Source: Tribonema minus (lineage: Eukaryota > Sar > Xanthophyceae > Tribonematales > Tribonemataceae). From it: a DNA stretch of 64,000 nucleotides. The notes beneath the pieces are model-generated. The model was not told the origin of the DNA. It did not search any database and saw only the letters and a program-made list of their open reading frames with translations. Every line of letters starts with the position of its first letter. Positions within the stretch are counted from its first letter, which is position 1. Below are positions 21,615-30,978 of the stretch, one piece after another. The position numbers and the translations under genes were made by a program. The stretch is taken from the NCBI GenBank assembly GCA_017506865.1, contig JAFCMP010000538.1:496001-560000 (forward strand). The letters run 5' to 3'.

Positions 21615-24600
21615 TCACCAGCCGTCGTCGGCGATGGAAGCGCGCCGCTCGCGCTTCATGGTGAACGTCTCGCCGGGCGTCGTCGCGACCATCTCATGGA
21701 ACGCGTCGCCGTGCACGCGCAGCGGGCTCGCGCTCGCGGGCGTGCCGCCGCCGACGCTCATGCGGTCGCTGATGAAGCTCGACGCAAACTTGGCGCTCAC
21801 CGCCATGTCCACCTCGTCCACAGAGGCGGGCGTAGGGCTGCACGCCTGCGGCTCCGCCTCCCCGTCTACGTCCTCGCTGTACACGGAGGAGCCGCCGTCC
21901 GAGACGTCATCGTCAGAGCCAGAGTCAGAGTCGTCGCCTCCGCCGCCGCCGCCGTGCCAGTAGTTGTACATGCCTGCCACATACGCGTGCGAGCGCCGCA
22001 GCAGGTACGGGTCGAAGGGGAAGTATGCGTCCAGGGGGTTCCCCCCCGCACCCAGCCCTCCCGCGCGCGTCACCGGCTGTGCGCCAACGCTCAGCGACGC
22101 CCCCGGCACGATCGCGCGCGGCGCCGCCGCCGCGGCAGTTAAGGACAGGTCCTGGTCTCGCGCGGCGTGGTGCAGCAGCGCGCGCGCCGCCGGCGGCAGC
22201 TGACCCGCGCACTCGCGCAGCATGAGGCGCGCAAACTCGCGCCGCACCGTGCCGAGGCAGTGGTCGAGCGGCGCCGCGGCGTGCAGCAGCAGGCGCTGCA
22301 GCGGCGCGGCCTGCTGCGCGACCCACCCCCCCACCTCCGCGCCGCGGAAGCACACCACGTAGAACGCCGCCTGGCACGCCGAGTAGAAGAGCTTGTGGCG
22401 CAGCACGCACGCTGCGCCGCCGCCGCGCGCCGCCGCAGCCTCCGCCGCCTCTCTGTCCGCCTCCGCCGCCGCCGCTGCGAAATCTACGCCAGCATCCAAT
22501 GCGTCCAGGTACGCGCCCGCCCACTCCAGCACCGCTGTGAGCGCCGCGGTTACGAGCGCCGGCGGCGCGAACGACGCGCGCGAGAGGAACGAGCCCAGGT
22601 ACGCGGCGGCGCTCTGCCGCACGAGCGCGGAGCGCGGCGCCGCCGCCTCCGCTGCTGAGCGCTGCGCGTCCGTCGTGATCTCCAGCAGGCGCCGCGTGAA
22701 GGCCGCGCTCAGCGGCGCCGGCGGCGAATCATCTGCCGCGGGGGACCCCGGCGCGGCGGCGGTTACAGAGGCGGTTACGACAGTTGCGGCGGCAGCGTCC
22801 GCGCGGCCGCACAGGTAGAAGAGCAGGTACTGCACGTACTTGCTGCGGTGCGTGACGAGCGTTGTGTCCTCGAACGCCGCCAACAGCGACTTGAACACGG
22901 CGAGCACCGCGCCGCCGCTGCCGCCGCCGCCGCTGGCCGTAGGGCTGCCGCCGCCGCCGCCGCCGTCTGCCGCCGCCGCGGTGATCGCGCTGTTGTCGAG
23001 CACCTCGGGGAGCGCCGCCGCTGCCGCTGCCGACGGTGACGCTCCTCCGCCTGACTGAGCGCTGACGAGCTCGTCAAGGTAGGCGAAGAGCACGAGCATG
23101 ATGCCATCAAGCTTCTCCGCCATCTGGTCTACCGCGACGGTCTTCACGGGGGCGGCGGCGGCGGGCTCCGCGGGGGTCGCCGCATCCTGCAAATTTGGGG
23201 GGAGGGGGGAGGGGGGGGAGGGGGGGCGGAGAATGGGGGGGGAGAGGGGCGTCGCATGAGGTACAGTAGTTGAATCTGGGGGGGGGTGCACACACCATGG
23301 CACTGTGGCAGGGACGACTGCCGTTGTGGCGACCACGGTCATTGGTGGAAGGCATCCAATTAGACGAATAATCACACCTACAGCTCTACGAGCTTCTGAT
23401 TCGTTTCCGTGTAACTTGTGATACTTCAAAGCATGTATGTGATACCATCCAAGCGCTGGAGGGGGGGGGGGGGGGGGGAGATTCAAGCGCAATGATGTTA
23501 GGCGCGGCATTGAGCGAAAGGACCAGTCAGATTACGCAGGGTGCTACCGGGGTTATTCGTGTGCGCAAGCCAGTGACACAATGGTGCTCAGCAATCACAC
23601 GGAAGTCAATGCTGCGGTGCGCACCGGAGTGCAGGTACGCACTCAGGTGAGAGCATGGATGGCAGTCACGGCGGTCGACTGCGCTCACAGGCGTGCCTAC
23701 CGCCCGCCTCAGCCACCTGCGTAAACTGCATCAAAGCGTGCTCAGGGTCCCTGTGACTGCCGCTGATATGCGTCAGCTTCGTGTCTGTGCTGCCGCTTTT
23801 GTGTCAGGAACTTTCTGCACTGCCGCTAGAGGCGTAAGCAATGAAGTCCGGAACCGTACCACTCCATAACTGCGCCATTCAGAAACTACATCACTCCACT
23901 CCATTCTACTGTAGAAAAGTACTTGCCACCGTGCCGACACGAGGACCTGTCACCATGAGCACTTACTGCACCAGGTCACAAACTCTCAAGGCGCAAAGTG
24001 CGACACAAGTAGTGCTGCACACAACGCTGCCAGCCACCGGTAATGACCGGGTCACTTGGCACACCCAGACAGCATTGGCATCAACACCTGCGTGAGAGCG
24101 TGTAGCTGAGTTCCTATTGATGCGCTCACCCAAGCAAATAATGCTGAATCCCTATTCATCAGGAGGGTGTACGCCAGAATAGCCTTGGATGATGCGCTGG
24201 CTGCAGAGGCGGTCATGCAAGGCTGTTGCAGATGTTGAAGTACGGTGCGAGCCAACTTCAACTGTCTGCTTGCCGAGCGAGCGCATGGGCAACGAGTGCG
24301 TGTAGGTTGCGCAGAGCGGCGGACCAGCTAGTGACTGCTGCAGTGACCGAGTTCAACTGCTGAATAGCACCCCGTGTGTTCTGACTGTATCTGATCGCAA
24401 CAACGCTCACGAAGGTAACTTCAAGTCTGCCTTGAAGTGCAGCACGCCTTAGGTGGGACCGCCAAACCGGCACAGGGTCCTCACACAAGGTTCATGATAG
24501 CGCCACTGCTGTCCTTATGCTTGACACGTAAGTCACTCGATTTGGCGGCCAAGGCAGTGTACTCGTGTGCATCCACCGTACCGGTGTAATACCTATGTGA

Positions 24601-25808
24601 GACGGCTACCAACTCGCTTGTCACCATCACTTGCTGGTCGCTTGGCTCAGCGATACAGCTAATAACTGACTTGCCGCCATCACACAGGGGTGCGAGGAGA
24701 AGTGAAAGGGAGACGATAGCCACAGCTGCATCACTGCAGTCAGCGACGCACCTCCAGGCAGAACAGAACTGACCATCTGCAAAAACAGCCTTGGACTGGC
24801 CTGTCACTATCCAGGAAGGACCACGTGAGCCACAGAAGGGTAAAAGGACATCAATATATGCTGCATGACTTCAAGCGATGACGCACCTCCATGCAGAACA
24901 TGACCTCCTCCTCCTCGTCCGCCACCAGCACCGCCTCCCCCCCATCCATGATCCTGATCTCCACGTCTATCTCCAGGCACTTCTCCATGAGCAGCCTCAG
25001 CACCTTGTGCTGCACCACCGGCACGTACTTCGTCAGCGTCAGCAGCTGGCTGGCGTAGTGCGCCTGCACTCCCCCCGTCCTCCGCCGGTGCGGGAAGTGC
25101 GACCTCAGGATCTTGAAGAGACGGCTGCAGCCGCTGGGCACCAAAAACAGGACTGCGCGCAGCGTGCGGTGGACCAGCGCCATCGGCACGGCAAGATCGG
25201 GGGTAGGCGCGCCTTCCGTTGACTCGCTGGCGTCCAGCAACAGGCTGCGCACGAGGGTGTGCAGGGCGGGCACTACGTATGTGCTGTTGGCGGACACTAG
25301 CTGAACCAGGAGCTTCATGTAGGCTCGTGAGATCCGCTCCTGCTCTCTGAAGTTGTACTGGAACACTGCATGGATCAGCTCCTTGTACTCGTCGGGCCTG
25401 CAGTTTTGGCGATAGCAGCAGCGAGAGCGCGCCTTTCAGCACTTTCAAACGTGAGGCCATGCTGCACAGCACACGCCACAGCAGAAGGGCGACGCATCAT
25501 GTGCCTCAATATTGAAATGCGCAAGTTATCTTCACTTACCGCTCGCAAATGGTCTGCACGCAGTGTGAGAGCCCTAGGTACACCCTCCACAGCGTCTCTG
25601 GATCGTCCCTCTTGGAGAGCTGGGCGACGAGATGGAAGTAGTGCAACGAATCGCCCCTGGCCTTGGTCGACAGGGCGTTCTCCAGAAACCTTATGACGGG
25701 CCCCAGCGACACCTCCGCATCCCTCGCCTCGGCCTGTTCCGCAGCGACGCTGTCTGTGGGTGCTGCTGATGCGCTTGGGCGCTTTGCCCTCACCTTGGGA
25801 GCCGCCAT
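21615..25808 (-). CDS. RRN3: RRN3 / TIF-IA, RNA polymerase I initiation factor
   Basis: Exons 25808-25540, 25397-24887 and 23186-21615 join with phases 2 and 0 to 2352 nt, giving 783 aa with TGA at 21615. RRN3 binds Pol I and bridges it to the promoter factors of rDNA, so it controls rRNA synthesis. Exon 2 carries the N-terminal HEAT-like region (e.g. HYASQLLTLTKYVPVVQHKV). Exon 3 carries the family core: MAEKLDGIMLVLFAYLDELV, THRSKYVQYLLFYLCG, HKLFYSACQAAFYVVCFRGA and the signature NPLDAYFPFDPYLLRRSHAY. The order matches known RRN3. At 783 aa it is longer than human RRN3 because of Ala/Gly/Ser-rich insertions, and it has a Ser/Asp acidic patch (DDSDSGSDDDVSDGG) after the signature. The start is the first ATG of the exon and gives a basic N-terminus (MAAPKVRAKRPS). 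Confidence 0.93.
23328..23410 (-). repeat. Dispersed ~100-bp repeat, degenerate copy F
   Basis: Reverse-orientation match to the family: GACCACGGTCATTGGTGGAAGGCA at one end and GAGCTTCTGATTCGTTTCC at the other. The middle is diverged. Confidence 0.6.
24745..24780 (-). repeat. Single junction echo of RRN3 exon 2 end
   Basis: GCGACGCACCTCCAGGCAGAACA near 24746 copies the plus-strand reading of the exon 2 end and donor at 24880-24905 (GATGACGCACCTCCATGCAGAACATGACC). It lies downstream of the exon in gene sense. It is shorter and more decayed than the arrays in other genes. Confidence 0.5.
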
Positions 25809-26237
25809 GGTGGCAGAAAGTAGTGGAGAGGCACAAAGGGCAGAGGAGCAATGCGCCTTTGCCCCTACCGCTACGGCGTTGCTGACATACTGTCGGCCTG
25901 CAGAGCTCTCGAGGCAGTAATGGCGCCTTAATCGATGAAGTAGGGTTAGCGGAGCCCCCAAAAAACGTTCACCAAACCCTACTTCATGACATCTGTCTAA
26001 AATCCCCCCAATTCGTACAAGCTTGCATGAGGGTTCATGCGCTGGGATATCTGGAACAGTCGGACACAGTGCACATGCATATGACGACAGCAATCCAGCG
26101 TGAAAATGTATGGTGATTTGCGACACGGAACATGGACAGCAGAAGATGACATGGCAATTACGACAGATCCATACGCAACGCTCGCTTGAGCAAATGCTAG
26201 AGCTGCGGGCTCAAGGAAGTGTAGATGAAATCGTACA
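25809..26237. other. Gap between RRN3 and the methyltransferase gene
   Basis: 430 bp between the RRN3 start and the 3' end of the next minus-strand gene. It should hold the RRN3 promoter. I see no TATA box or repeat in it that I would defend. Confidence 0.4.
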
Positions 26238-27537
26238 TTAGCGTTTGTAGCCGACGTACAACAGCACGGTGGGCGTCAAATTACCCCTACATTCCACACC
26301 CTCAGATTGCCAGGCGTTATTGCTCAGCAGCGGCAATAGGCTCTCCGGGGTGTTGAAGCTGGTACAAATGTAACTGCCACCCGGCCGCAGCACCCTTGCG
26401 GACTCTGCCACCACCTGCAAGGGCGCAGGTTTTTGGATGCAGCTGTGCGCGTCAGCACAGGTGAGCAGTCAGCACATACGGTACATACCAGCTACAAGTG
26501 CCACTCGACCATGAATGCACGAGAAGCATACCCAGAGACAGCCGCCAAAGTATGACCACACGCAGTGCGCCAGTTTGCAGATCACATCATGTGCACTATG
26601 CTGGTGCTTCAACTGTCTGCGCGCCAGGCAGTTGCTCAGACAACGCTTATCAAGAGCACCAAGATGAAGCTTGCAGCAGCCGTGGTGGTCAATAGGCTCA
26701 ACAGTTTGGAGCAGGAGCTCAAGTCAATTACGCACATGGGCCTTTGTACTTGCATATGCAGACATGATTGGCACCATGCATGACATGTTGTAGGCAGCTG
26801 TGCACAATGCGTCTGCGTAACAGCGCCAGTCACAGCGGGTGCCACCGGCACTCTATCAATATCAATGCTGCTAAGTTTTGAGGACCTGTGAGCCTGCGGC
26901 GTTCATCTCGATGGCCTGCCCGCAGCAGCACGCGCTTGCCACCTCACCGCCGACGTCTGCAGACATTGCAGTTTCACTCCTCTCACGTTCAATCGATGCC
27001 AACTCTGCCTGATGAGGCCGCCCAAGGCACACAATGTAGCTGCAATGTTGCCAATGCCTGCGCCGCACAGCTGCAATCATGTGGTGTAAGCGCAAATGCG
27101 CACCTTCTGAATGTCGTCCCGGTACTGATCAGAGTGCGTGAGAGCGTCAATGAGACCCTTGTCGATCACAGTTTGGACGCTCCCGTCTGGCACCCCACTC
27201 ATGTCCCTCGCGTCCATCACCGCCCACTCCATCCCGGGCTTGTCTGTGTGCTTTGACCGCATGAGATCTATGACCGGTTTGCTGAAGTCAATGTTGATTT
27301 GCTGCGTCCATCCATCGTCGTACATGCGCTCGCTGAGTTCGGAGTTGCCGCAGCCAAGTATGAGGACTGTTCCAGCGCCATTGCGCGCGTGCGATGCATG
27401 CTCCAGCAGCGCCTCCCGCATTTTGGGATATCCTGCATCGTCAGCAGCGGGGGCGCCAGCAATAGGTCGTTGATTGCCTACCTCACATTACTGATAGAGC
27501 GCACAATGTTTATTCGCTCACTGTGAAGGAATGCGCT

Positions 27538-27585
<48 letters not shown>

Positions 27586-27985
27586 TAGTAGCACTACCAG
27601 AAATGCCTTTGACGTAGAAGTTACACTGGGTCATTTGTGACATGGTGTGAACTGTATCACAGGAAACTGCTGATCCAGTGTAGCACTCACCGAGGAACCA
27701 ATCGTATGTCTCGCCAGCCTCGGACTCCCCTTCGTCATATGGAGTGTAGAATGCATCCCAGAATTCCCTGAGCGAGTACTGCTGCCTGCTGAGAAAGTAA
27801 TCACGCTGCTCTTCTGCACTGCCAGCAGTGAGAGCATCCACAAGATCCTGGTCTACAAGATCCTGGTCGCTCTCGCTGCTACTACGTGCCACAGACAGCA
27901 GCAGCTGCCGTGTGCATACAATGCCAGGAGGCAGAAAGGCTCGCACGCATGTCAGCAGCACTGAAAGCACAGAGAACCTGTGCAT
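26238..27985 (-). CDS. METTL13/EEF1AKMT4-like SAM methyltransferase with N-terminal leader
   Basis: Exons 27985-27691, 27432-27104 and 26414-26238 join with phases 1 and 0 to 801 nt, 266 aa. After the leader comes the substrate-side block LREFWDAFYTPYDE...YDWF, typical of eEF1A-lysine/N-terminal methyltransferases. SAM motif I is VLILGCGNSELSERMYDDGW (about residues 121-140), followed by the acidic loop INIDFSKPVIDLM, motif WAVMDARDM, the family block VQTVIDKGLIDALTHSD and RVLRPGGSYICTSF. The N-terminus MHRFSVLSVLLTCVRAFLPP looks like a signal peptide followed by RAF|LPP, reminiscent of secondary-plastid leaders; plastid targeting is inference. An upstream in-frame ATG at 28009 would add 8 residues. 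The substrate cannot be told from sequence. Confidence 0.85.
27541..27590. repeat. CAG/CTG microsatellite in an intron
   Basis: About 14 uninterrupted CAG units on the plus strand (CTG in gene sense), inside the first intron of the methyltransferase gene. They extend the exon 1 frame as poly-Ala, but this lies beyond the GTGAGT donor. Confidence 0.85.
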
Positions 27986-28089
27986 GGTTGGTTTTGCTCT
28001 GCAATGCATGGTACAACTTCAATAGTGACCCCGCGGCCGTCGCTCAGGTCCGTTGGGGTCTCGATGTCGAGATTTTTAAAAACTTTGTC
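27986..28089. promoter_or_regulatory. Candidate bidirectional promoter
   Basis: Only 104 bp separate the proposed start codons of the minus-strand methyltransferase (27985) and the plus-strand ERICH2-like gene (28090). If both starts are right, promoters and 5' UTRs overlap here. A TTTTTAAAAA-like palindrome occurs at 28072-28081. No other motif is claimed. Confidence 0.35.
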
Positions 28090-29247
28090 ATGGATGCTGA
28101 TGGAGTAGCACCGGCTGCAGGCCATGAGCAGCAACCTACTGGAGCTCCGATACGACTGATGACCCAGTTCCTCCGGGCCGTGTCAGATGAAAGGATGCAG
28201 GACGCCCTGGACCTGACGAAGCTGATACTCAAATTTGAGCCGGACAACAGCATGGTGCTTGAGTACCAAGATGTGTTGCGCAAGTGTGTGCCGGGGGGTT
28301 CAGGTCCCGCCTCAGATACATCCGATGCGGACGAGTCAAGCAGTGAAGACGAGAGTGTGAGCGGCGAGAGTACCTCATCCGAAGAGGACACGGACACTGC
28401 AAGCTGCGATGGCGATGGGCCTGAACCAGCTGGGCCTTCTCAACCCAAAGAGACTTCAAGCAGCGGTGGCGTTATATACGAGAGTAAAAATGCGCTGGTG
28501 AGTGGGCGCGCCCAGTTCTGGGCCATGGTTTGGTATGTGGCACTGCTGGTGAATGCTGTCAATCAGCCTAGCTGCAGTGGGGTGGCTCTAGTTAAGATAT
28601 AACTGATATTAGTGGGTGGTGTTGTGCGCAATTGTGTTTTGCAGGCTTGTGGCCTTGCTATCCACACGGTGGCACCTGCAGAAGTTGCAACCGTGCATTC
28701 CATTCCGACGCATGTAAGCACCTGCTTGGGAGGATGATATGCATTCTGTACCTCCTGCAACCGCTCAGATCCTGTGCATGCAAGCGTTTACATCGAGTAC
28801 TTCCAGTGCATCTAATCCAATGCCAATTGTTCTAGGTCACAGCTGGTACATGCACTAGCTCGGCGCAGAGCAGTTGACGCAGCACACTCGTCAGGCACAA
28901 AGTGCACGGCTCCGTCTACAGCAGTCCACGAATACCGCAAGCTGAGCACGATCGACCCGCGCATCTGATGCCGCTGCTCTCTTGCATGCTGCAACACGTC
29001 AACCTCGACCTACGCATCTGATGCTGCTGCTCTCTTACATACTGCAATTTTTCCATCACGCCTCTCCGCGCCTCTGCCGGCCCCGCAGGCGGACCAGTGC
29101 AAGGCAGAAGCGCATCTGGCTTGCGTCATGCAGGACCTGAGACTGAGCGCTGCCACCAAGTGTGCAGCAGACCGCGCGGCCTGGGACCCCGCGCAGTTCA
29201 CGCCTGACGGTGAATTAGATGGGGCACGCAGGAGCAAGAGGAAATGA
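28090..29247 (+). CDS. ERICH2-like (glutamate-rich protein 2) protein, 2 exons
   Basis: Exons 28090-28497 and 29089-29247 join in phase 0 to 567 nt, 188 aa. The N-terminal half has the ERICH2-type helical block: APIRLMTQFLRAVSDERMQD, then LILKFEPDNSMVLEYQDVLR. It aligns by memory with the conserved region of that poorly studied family. A Ser/Glu/Asp-rich linker follows (SSSEDESVSGESTSSEEDTD). Exon 2, after CCCCGCAG, encodes ADQCKAEAHLACVMQDLRLS and a basic tail to TGA. The donor is CTG|GTGAGT. The function of ERICH2 proteins is not established. A short upstream exon is possible since the frame is open before the ATG. Confidence 0.65.
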
Positions 29248-29570
29248 AAGTATTCATTGTCCCATATATATAGGTGTGCAAATACTTGTGCAGCAGGGAT
29301 GTTGCTGCCATCACCGCCTTTGCATACAAATTGTGGTGATGCCTTCTTGCCTGTATTGGTACCTGCCTCAGAGCCTGTGGTGTGAAAGGTAATGGTTTGT
29401 TCTGTTGGCGATGGCCTCACAGGCGATGAATTTGGCCTGCAACATGCCGTACATCATGATTGCTTGGTGGCCTTTTGTTTAATTAAAAGCTGCACTACAT
29501 TGAGCAGGCACATCTGCCCGTGGTCCTGGCAGCATGCAGCCTTCATGCAGTGCAGAAGTGACTCTGGCTG
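29248..29570. other. Gap between the ERICH2-like gene and the retrotransposon
   Basis: 323 bp with no gene seen. The retrotransposon target site (GGCTG) is at its right end, so the insertion lies just 3' of the ERICH2-like gene in the same orientation. Confidence 0.6.
29566..29570. repeat. Target-site duplication, left (GGCTG)
   Basis: GGCTG immediately before the 5' LTR, matched by GGCTG at 34680-34684 after the 3' LTR. Confidence 0.93.
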
Positions 29571-29852
29571 TGACGGAGTATGATACCTACATACCCTACT
29601 TGCATGTGCATGCATACCTACACAGGTTTCTCCCCATTCTGGGAGTTTCTCTTGTTAGTCCACCACTGCATGTTCCAGCACCAGTCCGGTACTGTTCCGC
29701 CATTGACTCAGGGCTATTTCTCCGCTTGCTCACGCTCCTGCACAATAATCACTTCTTTGCAATACCAGCCTGCCCTGGTCTAGTGCTGTTCTGCACTTTG
29801 CATTGGGTCCACCTTGGGTGTCCTACTCTGCCACGGTGTTATAGTTCCGTCA
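29571..29852 (+). repeat. 5' LTR
   Basis: 282 bp, TGACGGA...TCCGTCA. Contains CATACCTACACAGG and GTTATAG near its end. I saw no differences from the 3' LTR. Confidence 0.97.
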
Positions 29853-29866
29853 GGTTATGATGGCCT
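29853..29866 (+). other. Primer-binding site, half-tRNA type
   Basis: The base after the LTR starts GGTTATGATGG. GGTTATGA is complementary to the anticodon-loop segment UCAUAACC of initiator tRNA-Met, the half-tRNA primer used by Drosophila copia. It is not complementary to a tRNA 3' end. The Gag ATG at 29857 lies inside it. Confidence 0.55.
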
Positions 29867-30978
29867 CCATGCGGATGGACACCAAGGTGCCGCTGCCACA
29901 GTTTGATGGGCAGCACGAGAACTGGGACCAGTTCTCTTACCTCTTCTTAGCCATCATGGCATCAAAGGGGTTCTCCGGAGAGTTTCTCAACTTCCGGCTC
30001 TCCGACACAGAGGAGACGCAGCTGAGAGCCAAGGACGACTACGCCAAGATGAATCAACACTTCTTCGGCTGTCTGGTGGCATCAATCAGCTTCACAGCCA
30101 GCGCTGCGCACGCAGTGACACGGCAATCCGCAGGGCCACCAGCAGATGGTCGCGGAGCATGGCGGGCACTCACCGCCAAGTACGAGGGCAACACGCGGGC
30201 TCGCACCATGGCCCTGACCAGCGAGTTCCAACGCACTTCCCTCCAGCCAGGCGAGGACACGGACGAGTTCCTCATGCGGCTGCAGAACCTGAAGGCGAAG
30301 CTGACCGCCTTAGGAGAAACGATCACGGACACCACGTTGATCGGGCAGATCCTCCGGGGATTGCCTAGCGCCTACGACACCGTGAAGAAGATCATCATGG
30401 TCAACGGCGCCATGTCTTTTGCAGACATCCAGCAAGCGCTCCGGACGGAGTACGACAGCCAGCGGGAGCAGGGGCTTCTCACAGCCCTCTCAGCTTCGAC
30501 GCCGGCATTCCGAGGTTCCTGCCGCTCCTGCGGCAAGTTCGGACACAAGGCCAGCAACTGCCACGCCAAGAAGCAGCAGAAGGGCCAGCGCCATCGCCCC
30601 AGCACTCCCAGCAGCAGCGCTGGTGCCAGCGGCAAGTGGTGTCATCGACACAAGAGTGACACGCACTCAACCAGCGAATGCGAGCTGCTCGCTCGTGAGC
30701 GGCGCAATCGCAACGGGCGACGATCAGAGGGTCACGATGCCTCTTCGGCTGGACAAGATGGCCCACTCGGCTTCGCCATCAACAGCAGCCACCCCAATGG
30801 CGACCAGCACGGTTTCCAAGCTGCCATCGACACAGGCAGCAATCGGTACGTCTTCGATCCTCTACTCCTGCCTTGGGACTTCAGCATCGCCCTGTCCAAC
30901 AAGCGGCCTTGCAGCGAGAAGATCAAAGGAGTCGGAGGTTTGTGCGAAGTTGACATCATCGCAGATGTCACGCTGTAG
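29857..30978 (+). CDS. Gag and start of protease (to in-frame TAG)
   Basis: 373 codons from ATG 29857, four bases after the 5' LTR. The N-terminal part is a UBN2-type copia Gag (FDGQHENWDQFSYLFLAIMA; later LQPGEDTDEFLMRLQNLKAK). A CCHC zinc knuckle, CRSCGKFGHKASNC, is at about residues 221-234 and binds RNA. The protease active site AIDTGSNRYVF is at about residues 323-333. The frame stops at TAG (30976-30978), part way through the protease, and the following sequence continues in the same frame as protease then integrase. The TAG is therefore more likely a point mutation or read-through codon than a natural Gag/Pol border. Confidence 0.92.
   Translation: MMASMRMDTKVPLPQFDGQHENWDQFSYLFLAIMASKGFSGEFLNFRLSDTEETQLRAKDDYAKMNQHFFGCLVASISFTASAAHAVTRQSAGPPADGRGAWRALTAKYEGNTRARTMALTSEFQRTSLQPGEDTDEFLMRLQNLKAKLTALGETITDTTLIGQILRGLPSAYDTVKKIIMVNGAMSFADIQQALRTEYDSQREQGLLTALSASTPAFRGSCRSCGKFGHKASNCHAKKQQKGQRHRPSTPSSSAGASGKWCHRHKSDTHSTSECELLARERRNRNGRRSEGHDASSAGQDGPLGFAINSSHPNGDQHGFQAAIDTGSNRYVFDPLLLPWDFSIALSNKRPCSEKIKGVGGLCEVDIIADVTL

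Larger units (their letters stand above)
23187..24886 (-). other. RRN3 intron 2 (1.7 kb)
   Basis: No gene inside. It contains a poly-G (poly-C in sense) tract near 23460-23478, one exon-2 echo, and a degenerate reverse copy of the dispersed ~100-bp repeat at about 23328-23410. The C-rich run before the acceptor TTTGCAG acts as the polypyrimidine tract. Confidence 0.6.

Noticed and set aside
21172..23058. Several long plus-strand ORFs opposite RRN3
   Set aside because: Antisense shadows of the GC-rich RRN3 exon; the minus strand has the RRN3 motifs in the correct order.
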